A stretch of 64,000 nucleotides of DNA from assembly GCF_024346755.1 (NCBI RefSeq), contig NZ_AP024861.1:1922001-1986000 (forward strand), given 5' to 3'. The position numbers were made by a program, and so were the translations under genes. The notes beneath the pieces are model-generated. The model ran no database searches. It was not told where the DNA came from and saw only the letters and a program-made list of their open reading frames with translations. The stretch is from Vibrio aerogenes (GTDB lineage: Bacteria; Pseudomonadota; Gammaproteobacteria; Enterobacterales; Vibrionaceae). Of the stretch, positions 43,522 through 52,865 are shown piece by piece (position 1 is the stretch's first letter; the number at the start of each line of letters is the position of its first letter).

Positions 43522-44931
43522 TTAATCTTCTTCTGAATGCCATTCTTTTAATTTTCGATCCAGCGTTTTTCTTGAGATCCCCAAATCTCGGGCTGCTGCA
43601 GATTTATTACCATCATGAAAGCTGATCACTTGCTGAATATGAGCCTGCTCAACTTCTTTGAGACACCAGTTACTGGGATATCCCCTCAATCCATGTATGG
43701 AAGGTGTCGATATTTCCGGGATGTAATTCGAGTGAGAAACAGAAACCACCACATTTGACTTACTGGCAGAAGACTGCACTTTTTCCTCCCAGTAATCCGA
43801 TGGTGATTGATCCAGTAACAGACAACGCTCAATCAGATTCTTCAGCTCCTTGGCATTTCCCGGCCAGCTGTAATCCCATAACTCGAAGTGTCCATGATCA
43901 TGAATCCATTCAGGAACAGGGACAGACAACTCCCTGCATAATTTCCGGGTTAAATATGGAAAAAGTTCTCTGAAGTCTGCGCTGCGTTCTCTCAGGGGGG
44001 GAACCTGGATTTTTAAAACCGATAAACGCTCATATAGTTCTGCTGAAAATTCACCATCGATAACCGCATGATGTAAATTGCAGGTTGTCGCAGCAATCAC
44101 CCGAATATCAACCAATACATTTGTGTGCGTATGGGTAATCGTAAATTTCCGGTTTTCAAACAGCTGAACCAGTGCAGACTGAGCCAGAGCAGGTAAACAT
44201 TCCACTGAATTCAGAAACAATGTCCCGTAATTTGCCAGCCACAGACGGCCTCCCTGCTTATCGTCTTTGCTGCCAAAGAGTTTCTCTAGTGCCGAACTAT
44301 CATCTTTCAGCCCGGCGCAATTGACCGACACGAATGGCCCTATTCTGCCGCTTGCAGCATGAATTGCCCGCGCTGTAAGCTCTTTACCGGCCCTGAGTTC
44401 ACCCTCAATTAAAACCGCAGCTTTGGATGAAGCATATTGTCTGATTAATTGTCTCAGATATCGGGTTTTTTCGGAGTTACCAATCAGAGTCGATGCCAGC
44501 AGATGTTTTTGCGCATCTTGCTGAAATACAAGATTATTTCTGCTGTTAATTTTATATATCAGACACCTTTCAACCACTCTTCTGATTTGATCGGTTTCAA
44601 GTGGCTGGTAAATCACCGCATCAATATCCGGCGCTAATGCTCTGATGTCAGGCTGACTCCCGCAGATGATCAGTTCAGAACCAATAAAATCATCACTTAA
44701 CATGGTTTGAAACTTCAAATCCTGAAAAGCCGGCAGATCAACAATGACCAAATCATAGTATGAAGCCATACAATGCTGTTCAGCCTCGTCAATATTTCCG
44801 GCATAGTGCACCTGACTGAACCAGGACGAAAAAACATTCTGTAACTCAATTCTGATCTCGATATCACTTTCTATGATTAACACAGAAAGAACCTGGCATT
44901 GTTCAAAAGGGTGTCTGAGTTTGTTGAGCAT
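43522..44931 (-). CDS. NtrC-family regulator lacking the sigma-54 contact loop
   Basis: A 469-aa protein: receiver domain (about 15-125, with a phosphorylatable-looking Asp in LVIVDLP), AAA+ domain (about 150-380), Fis-type HTH (SAARDLGISRKTLDRKLKEW). The AAA+ domain is degenerate: Walker A reads GELRAGKE, Walker B reads TLFLNSV where the family has TLFLDEI, and the GAFTGA loop that touches sigma-54 is missing (LFGSKDDKQGGRLWLANYG). This resembles VpsR, which works with sigma-70. So it is probably a DNA-binding activator or repressor that does not remodel sigma-54. Targets unknown. Confidence 0.8.
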   Translation of the reverse strand: MLNKLRHPFEQCQVLSVLIIESDIEIRIELQNVFSSWFSQVHYAGNIDEAEQHCMASYYDLVIVDLPAFQDLKFQTMLSDDFIGSELIICGSQPDIRALAPDIDAVIYQPLETDQIRRVVERCLIYKINSRNNLVFQQDAQKHLLASTLIGNSEKTRYLRQLIRQYASSKAAVLIEGELRAGKELTARAIHAASGRIGPFVSVNCAGLKDDSSALEKLFGSKDDKQGGRLWLANYGTLFLNSVECLPALAQSALVQLFENRKFTITHTHTNVLVDIRVIAATTCNLHHAVIDGEFSAELYERLSVLKIQVPPLRERSADFRELFPYLTRKLCRELSVPVPEWIHDHGHFELWDYSWPGNAKELKNLIERCLLLDQSPSDYWEEKVQSSASKSNVVVSVSHSNYIPEISTPSIHGLRGYPSNWCLKEVEQAHIQQVISFHDGNKSAAARDLGISRKTLDRKLKEWHSEED

Positions 44932-45170
44932 ATGATGGTCGTCGATTCCGGATGATATAATCAGTCATTGTAGTCACATATTAGCTGATTATAGTACCCG
45001 GAATGATGCCCGTTCCCAAGTGATATGAAGGATTACAGGCAGATGAACAACCCTTTTTGTTTGATCTGATTTTCATATAAACTTGATGAATTTCAACGAA
45101 TCAGACATCTGTTTACACTATTGTGTTGCGGATGTTTAGTCTCTCATATCCAAGGTAAAGTGAGTTTTTC

Positions 45171-45752
45171 ATGATCACAAATGATCAGGTTACCTGGGTC
45201 ATTCTTGCTGGTGGCCAGGCTTCCCGGATGGGCGGACAGGACAAAGGCTTGATTCCATATCAGGGCAAACCTTTGGTCCGGCATGTTCTTGATGCCATTC
45301 TCCCGATAACAAGAAGTGCCTTCATCTGCGCAAACAGAAATATACAAACCTATACGCAATTTGCACCAGTCATTCAGGATCAAATCACCGGTTACGCCGG
45401 TCCACTGGCTGGCTTGCATAGTGCGTTATCACATTCAAAAACCGAGTGGACGGGTATTCTTCCCTGTGATGGCCCATTTGTTGACCCGGCTATCATTACG
45501 CGTTTCTATCAGGCAACTGTTGCTCCGGGAAAAGTGTTTGTTGCCCATGACGGCGAGAACATTCAGCCAGTCTATGCATTAGTTCATTGCTCTGTATTAC
45601 CTCAGCTGACACGCTATCTCAGAGAAGGTGAACGTAAAGTTGCTTTGTTCTACAAACAAACCGGTGCAGTGAATGTTGACTGTTCAGACATCGCTTCCAT
45701 GTTTACCAATATGAATACTCCGGAACAACTGAATTATCATAAAGAAGGTTAA
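45171..45752 (+). CDS. mobA: Molybdenum cofactor guanylyltransferase MobA
   Basis: A 193-aa enzyme that adds GMP to molybdopterin. The nucleotide-binding LAGGQASRMGGQDKGL (12-27), the PLAGLHSAL segment and the metal-binding PCDGPF are family marks. Followed 2 bp later by mobB. Start ATG 45171 preceded by AAAGTGAG. Linked functionally to anaerobic molybdoenzymes under FNR control, though not in one operon with fnr. Confidence 0.95.
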   Translation: MITNDQVTWVILAGGQASRMGGQDKGLIPYQGKPLVRHVLDAILPITRSAFICANRNIQTYTQFAPVIQDQITGYAGPLAGLHSALSHSKTEWTGILPCDGPFVDPAIITRFYQATVAPGKVFVAHDGENIQPVYALVHCSVLPQLTRYLREGERKVALFYKQTGAVNVDCSDIASMFTNMNTPEQLNYHKEG

Positions 45753-45754
45753 TT

Positions 45755-46300
45755 ATGTCGAAATATTCCCGCCTTCCGGCGATCCCGGTCATTGGTTTTG
45801 CTGCATTTTCAGGAACAGGGAAAACAACCCTGCTGGAAAAACTGATTCCACAGCTAATCAGCAAGGGGGTCCGGGTGGGTGTTTATAAACATTCTCATCA
45901 TGTTGTTGAACTGGATAAGCCAGGAAAAGACAGTTTCAGGTTAAGAGCGTCAGGTGCTGCACAGACATTATTATCCACACCAGAAAGAAGTATTCTGACG
46001 ACAGAGAAATCAGGGGAACATCAAGTGGATTTTTTCCATCTGTTACATCAGTTTGATACGGATGCTTTGGATGTGATTTTGGTTGAGGGATGTAAGGAGC
46101 AGCACTTTCCCAAAATTGAATTGCACCGGCAGATAACCGGGAAGCCCTGGTTATATGTACAGGACCCGGATATTATCGCAGTTGCCTGTGACTCTCCCGC
46201 TCCCGGTGCACAGATACCCGTGATGGATCTGAATGATATCAATGGTATCGCTCTGTTTGTTGCAAATTATATTCATACATTTGCCGCCTTGCCAGAGTAA
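45755..46300 (+). CDS. mobB: Molybdopterin-guanine dinucleotide adaptor MobB
   Basis: A 181-aa P-loop GTPase with GFAAFSGTGKTTLLEKLIPQ (14-33), HHVVELDKPGKDSFRLRASG and VEGCKEQHFPKIEL. It assists MobA. GAAGGTTAATT ribosome site overlaps the end of mobA. Length agrees with the family. Confidence 0.95.
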   Translation: MSKYSRLPAIPVIGFAAFSGTGKTTLLEKLIPQLISKGVRVGVYKHSHHVVELDKPGKDSFRLRASGAAQTLLSTPERSILTTEKSGEHQVDFFHLLHQFDTDALDVILVEGCKEQHFPKIELHRQITGKPWLYVQDPDIIAVACDSPAPGAQIPVMDLNDINGIALFVANYIHTFAALPE

Positions 46301-46412
46301 AAAACAGCCTCCGGCAGGAACGGCGATGAAAGATAAACACGCTCCAGAATTGGTTGATCTTTCGGGTGCACTGATTCATTTGCATCAAACAGAACATTGC
46401 GAAAGCCGGTAA

Positions 46413-47330
46413 TTAACCTTTTGAAGGTAAGTTGAGGAATGCTGCGCCTCTGACACCGCCGGCATCACCATATTTTGCTTTGATGATCTCCGGACATTTT
46501 GCCACCGGCAGCAAATATCTGGAGATTCGCTTGGGTATTTCATCGTATAGTAATTCGAAATTAGACAGTCCGCCCCCTAATACCACCACATGAGGATCAT
46601 GGGCGGTAAACAGATTACCAAAGCAAACAGCCAGAAACTCCATAAATAAATCAACAAATGCGGATGCATTGGTCTCACCGGTCTGATAAGCCTGAATAAT
46701 ATCAACTGCTTTTTTGTGTTCACCATACAAATGTTCATAAAGCAGCTCAAAGCCCCGGCCTGACAAATAATTATCAAGACATCCCTTTTTGCCGCAACCA
46801 CATTGTAACATGGGAGGGTTTTCTCCCAGCAGAAGCCAGGCATCAATCGGCACCCGCATATGGCCGACTTCACCGGCAACGTGATTTCTTCCCGAAAAAA
46901 CTTTCCCGTTATAAATCAGTCCGCCACCAAATCCGGTGCCCAAAATCAGTCCCATGACCGATGGCTTATCCTGAAGGCTTTCATCCCAGGCTTCAGATAA
47001 AGCAAAGCAATTGGCATCATTGTCCAGCTTCACCGGACGATTTAATTTCGTTTCAACATCCTGACGCAAAAAACGCCCGTTCGCACAGGGAATATTGACG
47101 GTCAGCACTGAATTATCATCGGCATTTTCCATGCCGGGCAGACCGAGTCCAACCATTCCCTGACAGTCAAACTCCTTGTCATATTTATTTACCAGATCAA
47201 CGATCGCATCCACTAACAAATCATAATCATTTCCAGGAGTGGGAACACGCTCTGTCGCAACCCGGTCAAGTGAAGGGGTAAAGGCACCGAACTCTATCTT
47301 AGTCCCACCGATATCAAACCCATAGTACAT
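46413..47330 (-). CDS. nagK: N-acetylglucosamine kinase NagK (ROK family)
   Basis: A 305-aa ROK kinase: phosphate loop [11 protein letters not shown] (5-15), the zinc-binding [17 protein letters not shown] (about 177-193) and GEVGHMRVP. It phosphorylates GlcNAc from peptidoglycan or chitin recycling to GlcNAc-6-P. Convergent to mobB. Same position relative to mobAB and norM as in V. cholerae from memory. Confidence 0.9.
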   Translation of the reverse strand: MYYGFDIGGTKIEFGAFTPSLDRVATERVPTPGNDYDLLVDAIVDLVNKYDKEFDCQGMVGLGLPGMENADDNSVLTVNIPCANGRFLRQDVETKLNRPVKLDNDANCFALSEAWDESLQDKPSVMGLILGTGFGGGLIYNGKVFSGRNHVAGEVGHMRVPIDAWLLLGENPPMLQCGCGKKGCLDNYLSGRGFELLYEHLYGEHKKAVDIIQAYQTGETNASAFVDLFMEFLAVCFGNLFTAHDPHVVVLGGGLSNFELLYDEIPKRISRYLLPVAKCPEIIKAKYGDAGGVRGAAFLNLPSKG

Positions 47331-47493
47331 TGGAAAAGCCTCCTGAAACTAATTCCACGATGAAAAATAAGTGGGGTTATCATACAAGCCCCGGAGACCT
47401 ATCCATATGAGTTCACTCATTATTCGTGACCATAGTCAGAATTTATTTTCATATCAGCGCTTCTCTTTTCATATCAAAGTTTATCTTTTAATA

Positions 47494-49530
47494 TCAAAGT
47501 TTATAGAGAGCCAGCATATCCTGTTGGCGGTTTGCAATGTCTGAAACCTGTCCCGCACTATCAACGACTTCGTGTAAACTCCGTACAGTTTCTGAACTTT
47601 GCTCCGAGATCAGTATGATTGCGCGGTTTACATCTGTTGTGGCTTCTTCCTGCTGTCCTGCCGCAACGGAAATTTGTTCCACCCGGTCACTGATTCCTTT
47701 CACAACCTGTTCAATATGACTGAATGTATGCCTCACTTCCTCACCTGACTGTAAAACTGAAGCCATTTGGGTTCTGGAATTCTGTACTGCTGTGCGGGAA
47801 CGCTCAGCTGCATTCACCAATTCATTCATCAGGCCACGGATATTTTCTGTCTGTTCTGATGTGCCGCTGGCCAGATTACGGACTTCATCTGCAACCACAG
47901 CAAACCCCCGGCCGGCTTCACCAGCCCGGGCGGCTTCAATCGCGGCGTTTAATGCCAGAAGATTAGTACTTTCTGCAATACCGCTGATTAAATCAACCAT
48001 ACTGTGTATCTGCTCTACCCGCTCAACCAACTCACTCATCGCACCATCATTGGTATCGAGAGTTGCATTCAGTAACGTGAATGTCTCCTGACTCTGATTC
48101 AGCGCATTGACACCTGCCAGTGCATGCGTCACTGAATCCTGACTTTCCTGATGGGTTTCCTGGGTGATCGCCGCAATTTCCCGGATGGATGCTTCAATTT
48201 CAGTCATGGTGCTGCTCATTGAGGTCAGTGCCTGATTTTGATGTTCCAAACGTTTGTGGCTGCTTTCCGATGCCCGATGGCTGCTTTCGGATGACTGATT
48301 CAGTAATGAAGATGTTTCTGTAACCTGGTTTAAAGAGACCCGGATCGAATCAATCACTTCATTCAGCGATCGGGCCACAACCCGCAGTTCTGAAGGGCCG
48401 GATTCCATCAGGCCCACAGAAAAGTCTTTCGCTGCCAGTGCGTGCAATCTCTCGATGATATGTTCCAGAGCAGTACAGATCCAACGGCGTAACATCAACC
48501 ATACAATCATCATCACGGCCATGATCACCGCCGCAAAAACCAGCTGAGAGTGTGTTGTTAAATCAATTGTATGAGAGACCAGAGTCTTCTTTTGCTGAAT
48601 CTGTTTTCCGGCAGACTCTGAGATACTGTCCAGCTCGTTGATAATCTGAGTTGCTAATAAAAGCATCTGATTTAACTGAGAACTTTGTGTGTTGACTAAT
48701 TCCAGTTCAGCCAGAATTTTTTTCAGCACACCCTGCTCACCAAATCCTTTTTTCACCATGTCATAAGGCGCAGTCAAACTGGCGAATTCAAGCACTTCCG
48801 GATACCATTCTTTGAAGTCGTCAAAGGCCAGAGAAATACCCGCTTGCCTGGTTCGTAACTCTTTGTAAAGCTTTTGGGCTTTCTTCTCTTCTTTCTCCAT
48901 CTTCAGCATGAGAAATAAGCTTTCCATTCTTGAAGCATTCGAAATAAAGCGGTTTGCTGCATCCATCGCTTCAGGGTTCTCAAAGGCAAACATGTTTGCT
49001 ATGCGGCTCATTTCAGGTCCGACAGAGCTGACCCCGTAACGGAAACTATCTGCAACTTCATCCAAAGCAGCTCTCTCACTTAATCGTTGATGTTGCAATG
49101 ACATGATGGACTGGCTTAATTGTTTCAGCTTATTCAGCTCATCAGAGAGCCGGGCAATATGCTGTTCTGTCAAAGAATCAATGCCATTTTCAGGTTGAGC
49201 AAATGCTTTAAGATGACTTAACTCAACATGAGTTTGCGCTGTTTTTTTCTCAACATCAGTACGCATTGACTTCAGTTCAGAGATATCTTCAACTCTGATC
49301 CCGGCGCCCAGCAGCTTCGTACTTTCAAGGATCGACTGAACTAACCGGGCATTTGTCATTGCCAAAGGAAGTGAACGTTCAGAAAGGTGTTCAAATTGTT
49401 CAGCAACTGTATGGAGCCCTCTTAATCCCTGCCAGGACAGAACAGCAATGAACAAAATGAAAATAATGAAACAGGAACTGATAATCCTTATCAGCGAAGA
49501 AGAAGAAAAAAAACTAAAAAATTTTAACAT
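47494..49530 (-). CDS. Methyl-accepting chemotaxis protein
   Basis: A 678-aa chemoreceptor. Membrane segment 1 near 14-34 (SSCFIIFILFIAVLSWQGLR), a long helical periplasmic domain (about 35-330), membrane segment 2 (LVFAAVIMAVMMIVWLMLRR), HAMP (about 350-405) and the cytoplasmic hairpin with ESTNLLALNAAIEAARAGEA at the tip. Ligand unknown. No CheR-binding pentapeptide at the C-terminus (ends DMLALYKL). Confidence 0.9.
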   Translation of the reverse strand: MLKFFSFFSSSSLIRIISSCFIIFILFIAVLSWQGLRGLHTVAEQFEHLSERSLPLAMTNARLVQSILESTKLLGAGIRVEDISELKSMRTDVEKKTAQTHVELSHLKAFAQPENGIDSLTEQHIARLSDELNKLKQLSQSIMSLQHQRLSERAALDEVADSFRYGVSSVGPEMSRIANMFAFENPEAMDAANRFISNASRMESLFLMLKMEKEEKKAQKLYKELRTRQAGISLAFDDFKEWYPEVLEFASLTAPYDMVKKGFGEQGVLKKILAELELVNTQSSQLNQMLLLATQIINELDSISESAGKQIQQKKTLVSHTIDLTTHSQLVFAAVIMAVMMIVWLMLRRWICTALEHIIERLHALAAKDFSVGLMESGPSELRVVARSLNEVIDSIRVSLNQVTETSSLLNQSSESSHRASESSHKRLEHQNQALTSMSSTMTEIEASIREIAAITQETHQESQDSVTHALAGVNALNQSQETFTLLNATLDTNDGAMSELVERVEQIHSMVDLISGIAESTNLLALNAAIEAARAGEAGRGFAVVADEVRNLASGTSEQTENIRGLMNELVNAAERSRTAVQNSRTQMASVLQSGEEVRHTFSHIEQVVKGISDRVEQISVAAGQQEEATTDVNRAIILISEQSSETVRSLHEVVDSAGQVSDIANRQQDMLALYKL

Positions 49531-49663
49531 CTGAGTCGTAATTGTCTGGGGTGACTATTGATACGATGCTAAAAACTAAATATGACAATTACGTTGCAGT
49601 CACATGACAAAGTGATGTTGGTTACAAAAAATGCCGGGCAATCAGCAGAGAATCAATTGGTGA

Positions 49664-50005
49664 TTAATCATATTTAGCCACAGCGGTATCAAACAGGTTT
49701 TTCATCAGAGATACGAATTCATCAAGGAATGCAATTTGTTCGTTTGTCGCTTTGCTGGACCAGCAACCGGCTAATACTTCCTCTAAATCTTCAGCAACCA
49801 AATCTGCTTCTTTCAGAAGCTGAAAGCGGACACTGGAATGTAACTCCGGATTCTGTTCGAAAATATCCATGATATTACTGGCCACTAAATCTGTCACAAC
49901 ATCTTCAATACTTTCTTGCCCGGTATCACCGGAATGTGTGAAAACATCCAGATTCAAAGCCAGATGCTCAATTAACGCCAGGTAACCTTCGGTTTCTACA
50001 ACCAC
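49664..50005 (-). CDS. DUF3802 family protein
   Basis: A 113-aa all-helical acidic protein (MVVETEGYLALIEHLALNLD, VVTDLVASNIMDIFEQNPEL). It matches my memory of DUF3802, found in Vibrio and Shewanella, with no known function. No membrane segment. Stand-alone gene between the chemoreceptor and fructosamine kinase genes. Confidence 0.7.
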   Translation of the reverse strand: MVVETEGYLALIEHLALNLDVFTHSGDTGQESIEDVVTDLVASNIMDIFEQNPELHSSVRFQLLKEADLVAEDLEEVLAGCWSSKATNEQIAFLDEFVSLMKNLFDTAVAKYD

Positions 50006-50287
50006 TTTCGTTCTCCGCGATCAAAGTTCCAGTCACTATATTCATTCTAAACACAGAATATTAATTTTACAGCTATACCAAAACTTAATTTGTCTTTTTT
50101 TGAATATTTGCACAAGTCTATCCGTACTTTAATAAAAATTTCAAGCACAGAAATGTTTGTCATATACATAATAGTCTTATTTCTGCCCTGTTCGCCAACA
50201 GAATTTTCTTTAACTGACTCTAATCGATAGGAAAATGTTCAAAAGTTATTCTAAACTAGTAAGGACTTCATCAAGCGGGTGTTCATC

Positions 50288-51163
50288 ATGTGGCAAGGGA
50301 TTCTTCAGCAACTATCTGAGACATTGAGGCGTGAATTTAACCTGATTGATAAACAAAAAATCAGGCAGGAAGGAAACAACAGTTACTATTTGATCAGAAA
50401 TCAAACTGAAAAATTCTTTGTTAAAATCAGTGATGATGTTCAGGAATCTCTGCCTCGCTTTATCTGTGAAAGTGATAATTTAATCGCTTTATCTCATTGT
50501 AATCATGTCAGTATGCCTAAACCTGTGTTAGTCGGAAAGGCTAAATCTCACGCTTTTCTGATTCTGGAATATCTGCAAATCAAGCCCCTTGAAGACAGCC
50601 GGCATAGCTTCCTTTTTGGTGAACAACTTGCCCGGCTGCATCAGTGGGGGGAGCAAAAAGAATTTGGTTTTGATCAGGATAACTACATCGGTATGCAAAT
50701 CCAGCCAAATCCCTGGAATAAACACTGGCACACTTTTTTTGCAGAACAACGGATTGGCTGGCAGTTACAGTTACTCCATGAAAAAGGGATTGTTTTTGTT
50801 GATATTGATAAATTTGTCGCCCGGGTTTCATCCTTGCTGGCTCATCATCACCCGCAACCATCGCTGCTGCATGGTGATCTCTGGCACGGGAATGTCGCCG
50901 ACACCGGGAGCTCCCCTTGCTGCTATGATCCGGCATGTTACTGGGGAGATCGTGAATGTGATATTGCAATGACAGAGCTGTTTGGTGGTTTTGAGCCTGA
51001 ATTTTATCAGGGATATGAGAGTATTCTGCCACTTGATTTTGCGTATGAAGAGCGAAAACATTTATATAACCTGTATCACATCCTGAATCATTGTAACTGT
51101 TTTGGTGGCCACTACCTGACGGATGCTCAGAAGCTGGTTGATCGTATTTCTTCGCAGGCGTGA
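50288..51163 (+). CDS. Fructosamine kinase family protein
   Basis: A 291-aa kinase of the fructosamine-3-kinase/APH fold. The catalytic loop is LLHGDLWHGNV, followed by the metal-binding YDPACYWGDRECD, with FGEQLARLHQ before them. Family enzymes phosphorylate ribulosamines or fructosamines on glycated proteins, leading to deglycation. I prefer ATG 50288 to GTG 50279; neither has a strong ribosome site. Directly upstream of norM on the same strand with a 303-bp gap. Confidence 0.9.
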   Translation: MWQGILQQLSETLRREFNLIDKQKIRQEGNNSYYLIRNQTEKFFVKISDDVQESLPRFICESDNLIALSHCNHVSMPKPVLVGKAKSHAFLILEYLQIKPLEDSRHSFLFGEQLARLHQWGEQKEFGFDQDNYIGMQIQPNPWNKHWHTFFAEQRIGWQLQLLHEKGIVFVDIDKFVARVSSLLAHHHPQPSLLHGDLWHGNVADTGSSPCCYDPACYWGDRECDIAMTELFGGFEPEFYQGYESILPLDFAYEERKHLYNLYHILNHCNCFGGHYLTDAQKLVDRISSQA

Positions 51164-51466
51164 TCATCATTCATTCCTGCAATGATTTTCTGAAAAATAA
51201 ATGGTTGAATCCGTTCTTCCGTATTCTGACTGAAATGACCCGACAAAAGCATTGCTGTTCACCGGATTAATGCTAATATGACCTTTCTTATTGATACCCC
51301 GATAACCTTAAGACGCAACCATATGTAAGAGATTTATGGTCTTGTAGATTAAGGCTATTGAGTCTGTCTCCTTTCACCGCATTCATTGTTAATATTTCGT
51401 CTTATCATTCTGCAGCCCGGAATGAGATGATTTTTTCGTAGGTTATGTGTTTTATTAGGTAAATTT
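51164..51466. other. Intergenic region before norM
   Basis: No ORF. It contains CTTAAGAC (51310 area) and GTCTTGTAGATTAAG (51340 area) that could pair as a leader hairpin; no known element recognised. Presumably carries the norM promoter. Confidence 0.35.
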
Positions 51467-52843
51467 GTGAAAAAATATAAAACTGAATCACGGAAGCTGA
51501 TTCAACTTGCTCTTCCGGTATTAATTGCCTCAGTTGCTCAAACCAGCATGGGATTTGTGGATACGGTCATGGCCGGAGGTTACAGTGCAACCGATATGGC
51601 TGCAGTGGCTGTTGCGTCAAGCATCTGGTTCCCGACCATTTTATTTGGAATTGGTATCCTGATGGTGCTGATCCCCATCATTGCTCAACTGAACGGTGCC
51701 GGGAAACGGAATGAAATTCCAAATCAGGTTCATCAGGGCATTTATATTGCTTTTGCGTTGCTGATTCCGGTTTTTGCTATCCTGTCTCAGACTGAGTTGA
51801 TTCTGTCGCTGATGGATGTTGATGAAACGCTGGCAGAAAAAACCACACATTATATGTATATGATGTTAATTGGTGCCCCTGCATTTTTGCTGTTTCAGGC
51901 GCTAAAGAGCCTGACAGATGGTATCTCCATGACTAAAGCGGCAATGTGTATCGGCTTTCTCGGGTTGCTGTTGAATATTCCGCTGAACTGGATATTTGTT
52001 TACGGAAAATTTGGCATCCCGGCGCTTGGTGGGGTCGGCTGTGGTGTAGCGACTGCAATCGTATATTGGTTTATGCTGATACTGATGGCAATCTGCATCA
52101 AAATATCTCCCGGGTTGAAAAACTATGCCGTTTTCCAAACTTTCAGCAAGCCAGATAAAACTGTGATGCTCAATATATTCAGACTGGGATTTCCTGTTTC
52201 GGCATCGATTTTTTTTGAAGTCACGCTGTTTGCTGTGGTGGCGCTCCTCGTCGCACCGTTGGGAACAGTTGTAGTTGCTGCGCATCAGATAACGATGAAT
52301 TATTCTTCTATGCTCTTTATGTTACCCATGAGTATTGGTGCTGCGGTCTCGATCCGGGTCGGGCACTCTCTGGGAGAAGGAAAAGATGAACATGCCGTTA
52401 TCGCATCGAAAGTCGGATTATTGATCGGGCTGGCATGTGCTTTGGTGACCGCGATACTGACAATGCTGTTCCGTGAACAAATAACGCACATATATACTGA
52501 AAACAGTGAAGTCATAGCCATTTCAGTCCAGCTGTTACTTCTGTCTGCTGTTTATCAGTTTGCAGATACCGTCCAGGTGGTTTCTGCCGGTGCACTGAGA
52601 GGCTACAAAGACATGAAAGTCATGTTCTACTGTACGTTTATTGCTTATTGGATCTTAGGTTTGCCTTCAGGCTATATTTTAGCAAAGACAGACTGGCTCA
52701 CTGCGCCTCTTGGTGTGCAAGGATTCTGGATTGGTTTTATCATTGGGTTGTCTGCTGCTGCAGTGATGCTGGGTCTGCGCTTGATATGGATTTTCGGACA
52801 AAAGCAGACATCTGAACTCAACCTGACCGCAACATGTTCATGA
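51467..52843 (+). CDS. norM: MATE multidrug/Na+ antiporter NorM
   Basis: A 458-aa MATE transporter with twelve helices, close in sequence and length to V. cholerae NorM (461 aa). FVDTVMAGG contains the conserved Asp of helix 1; NIPLNWIFVYGKFG and AAHQITMNYSS are family marks. It exports fluoroquinolones, dyes and similar cations in exchange for Na+ or H+. It starts with GTG, six bases after TAGGT. Followed 22 bp later by the DUF3080 gene. Confidence 0.95.
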   Translation: MKKYKTESRKLIQLALPVLIASVAQTSMGFVDTVMAGGYSATDMAAVAVASSIWFPTILFGIGILMVLIPIIAQLNGAGKRNEIPNQVHQGIYIAFALLIPVFAILSQTELILSLMDVDETLAEKTTHYMYMMLIGAPAFLLFQALKSLTDGISMTKAAMCIGFLGLLLNIPLNWIFVYGKFGIPALGGVGCGVATAIVYWFMLILMAICIKISPGLKNYAVFQTFSKPDKTVMLNIFRLGFPVSASIFFEVTLFAVVALLVAPLGTVVVAAHQITMNYSSMLFMLPMSIGAAVSIRVGHSLGEGKDEHAVIASKVGLLIGLACALVTAILTMLFREQITHIYTENSEVIAISVQLLLLSAVYQFADTVQVVSAGALRGYKDMKVMFYCTFIAYWILGLPSGYILAKTDWLTAPLGVQGFWIGFIIGLSAAAVMLGLRLIWIFGQKQTSELNLTATCS

Positions 52844-52865
52844 CAAGCCAACAACCGGAGGTAAC

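Noticed and set aside
50580..51170. A 196-aa minus-strand frame opposite the fructosamine kinase gene.
   Set aside because: The kinase frame on the plus strand carries the catalytic motifs; the opposite frame is compositionally odd with no recognisable domain.
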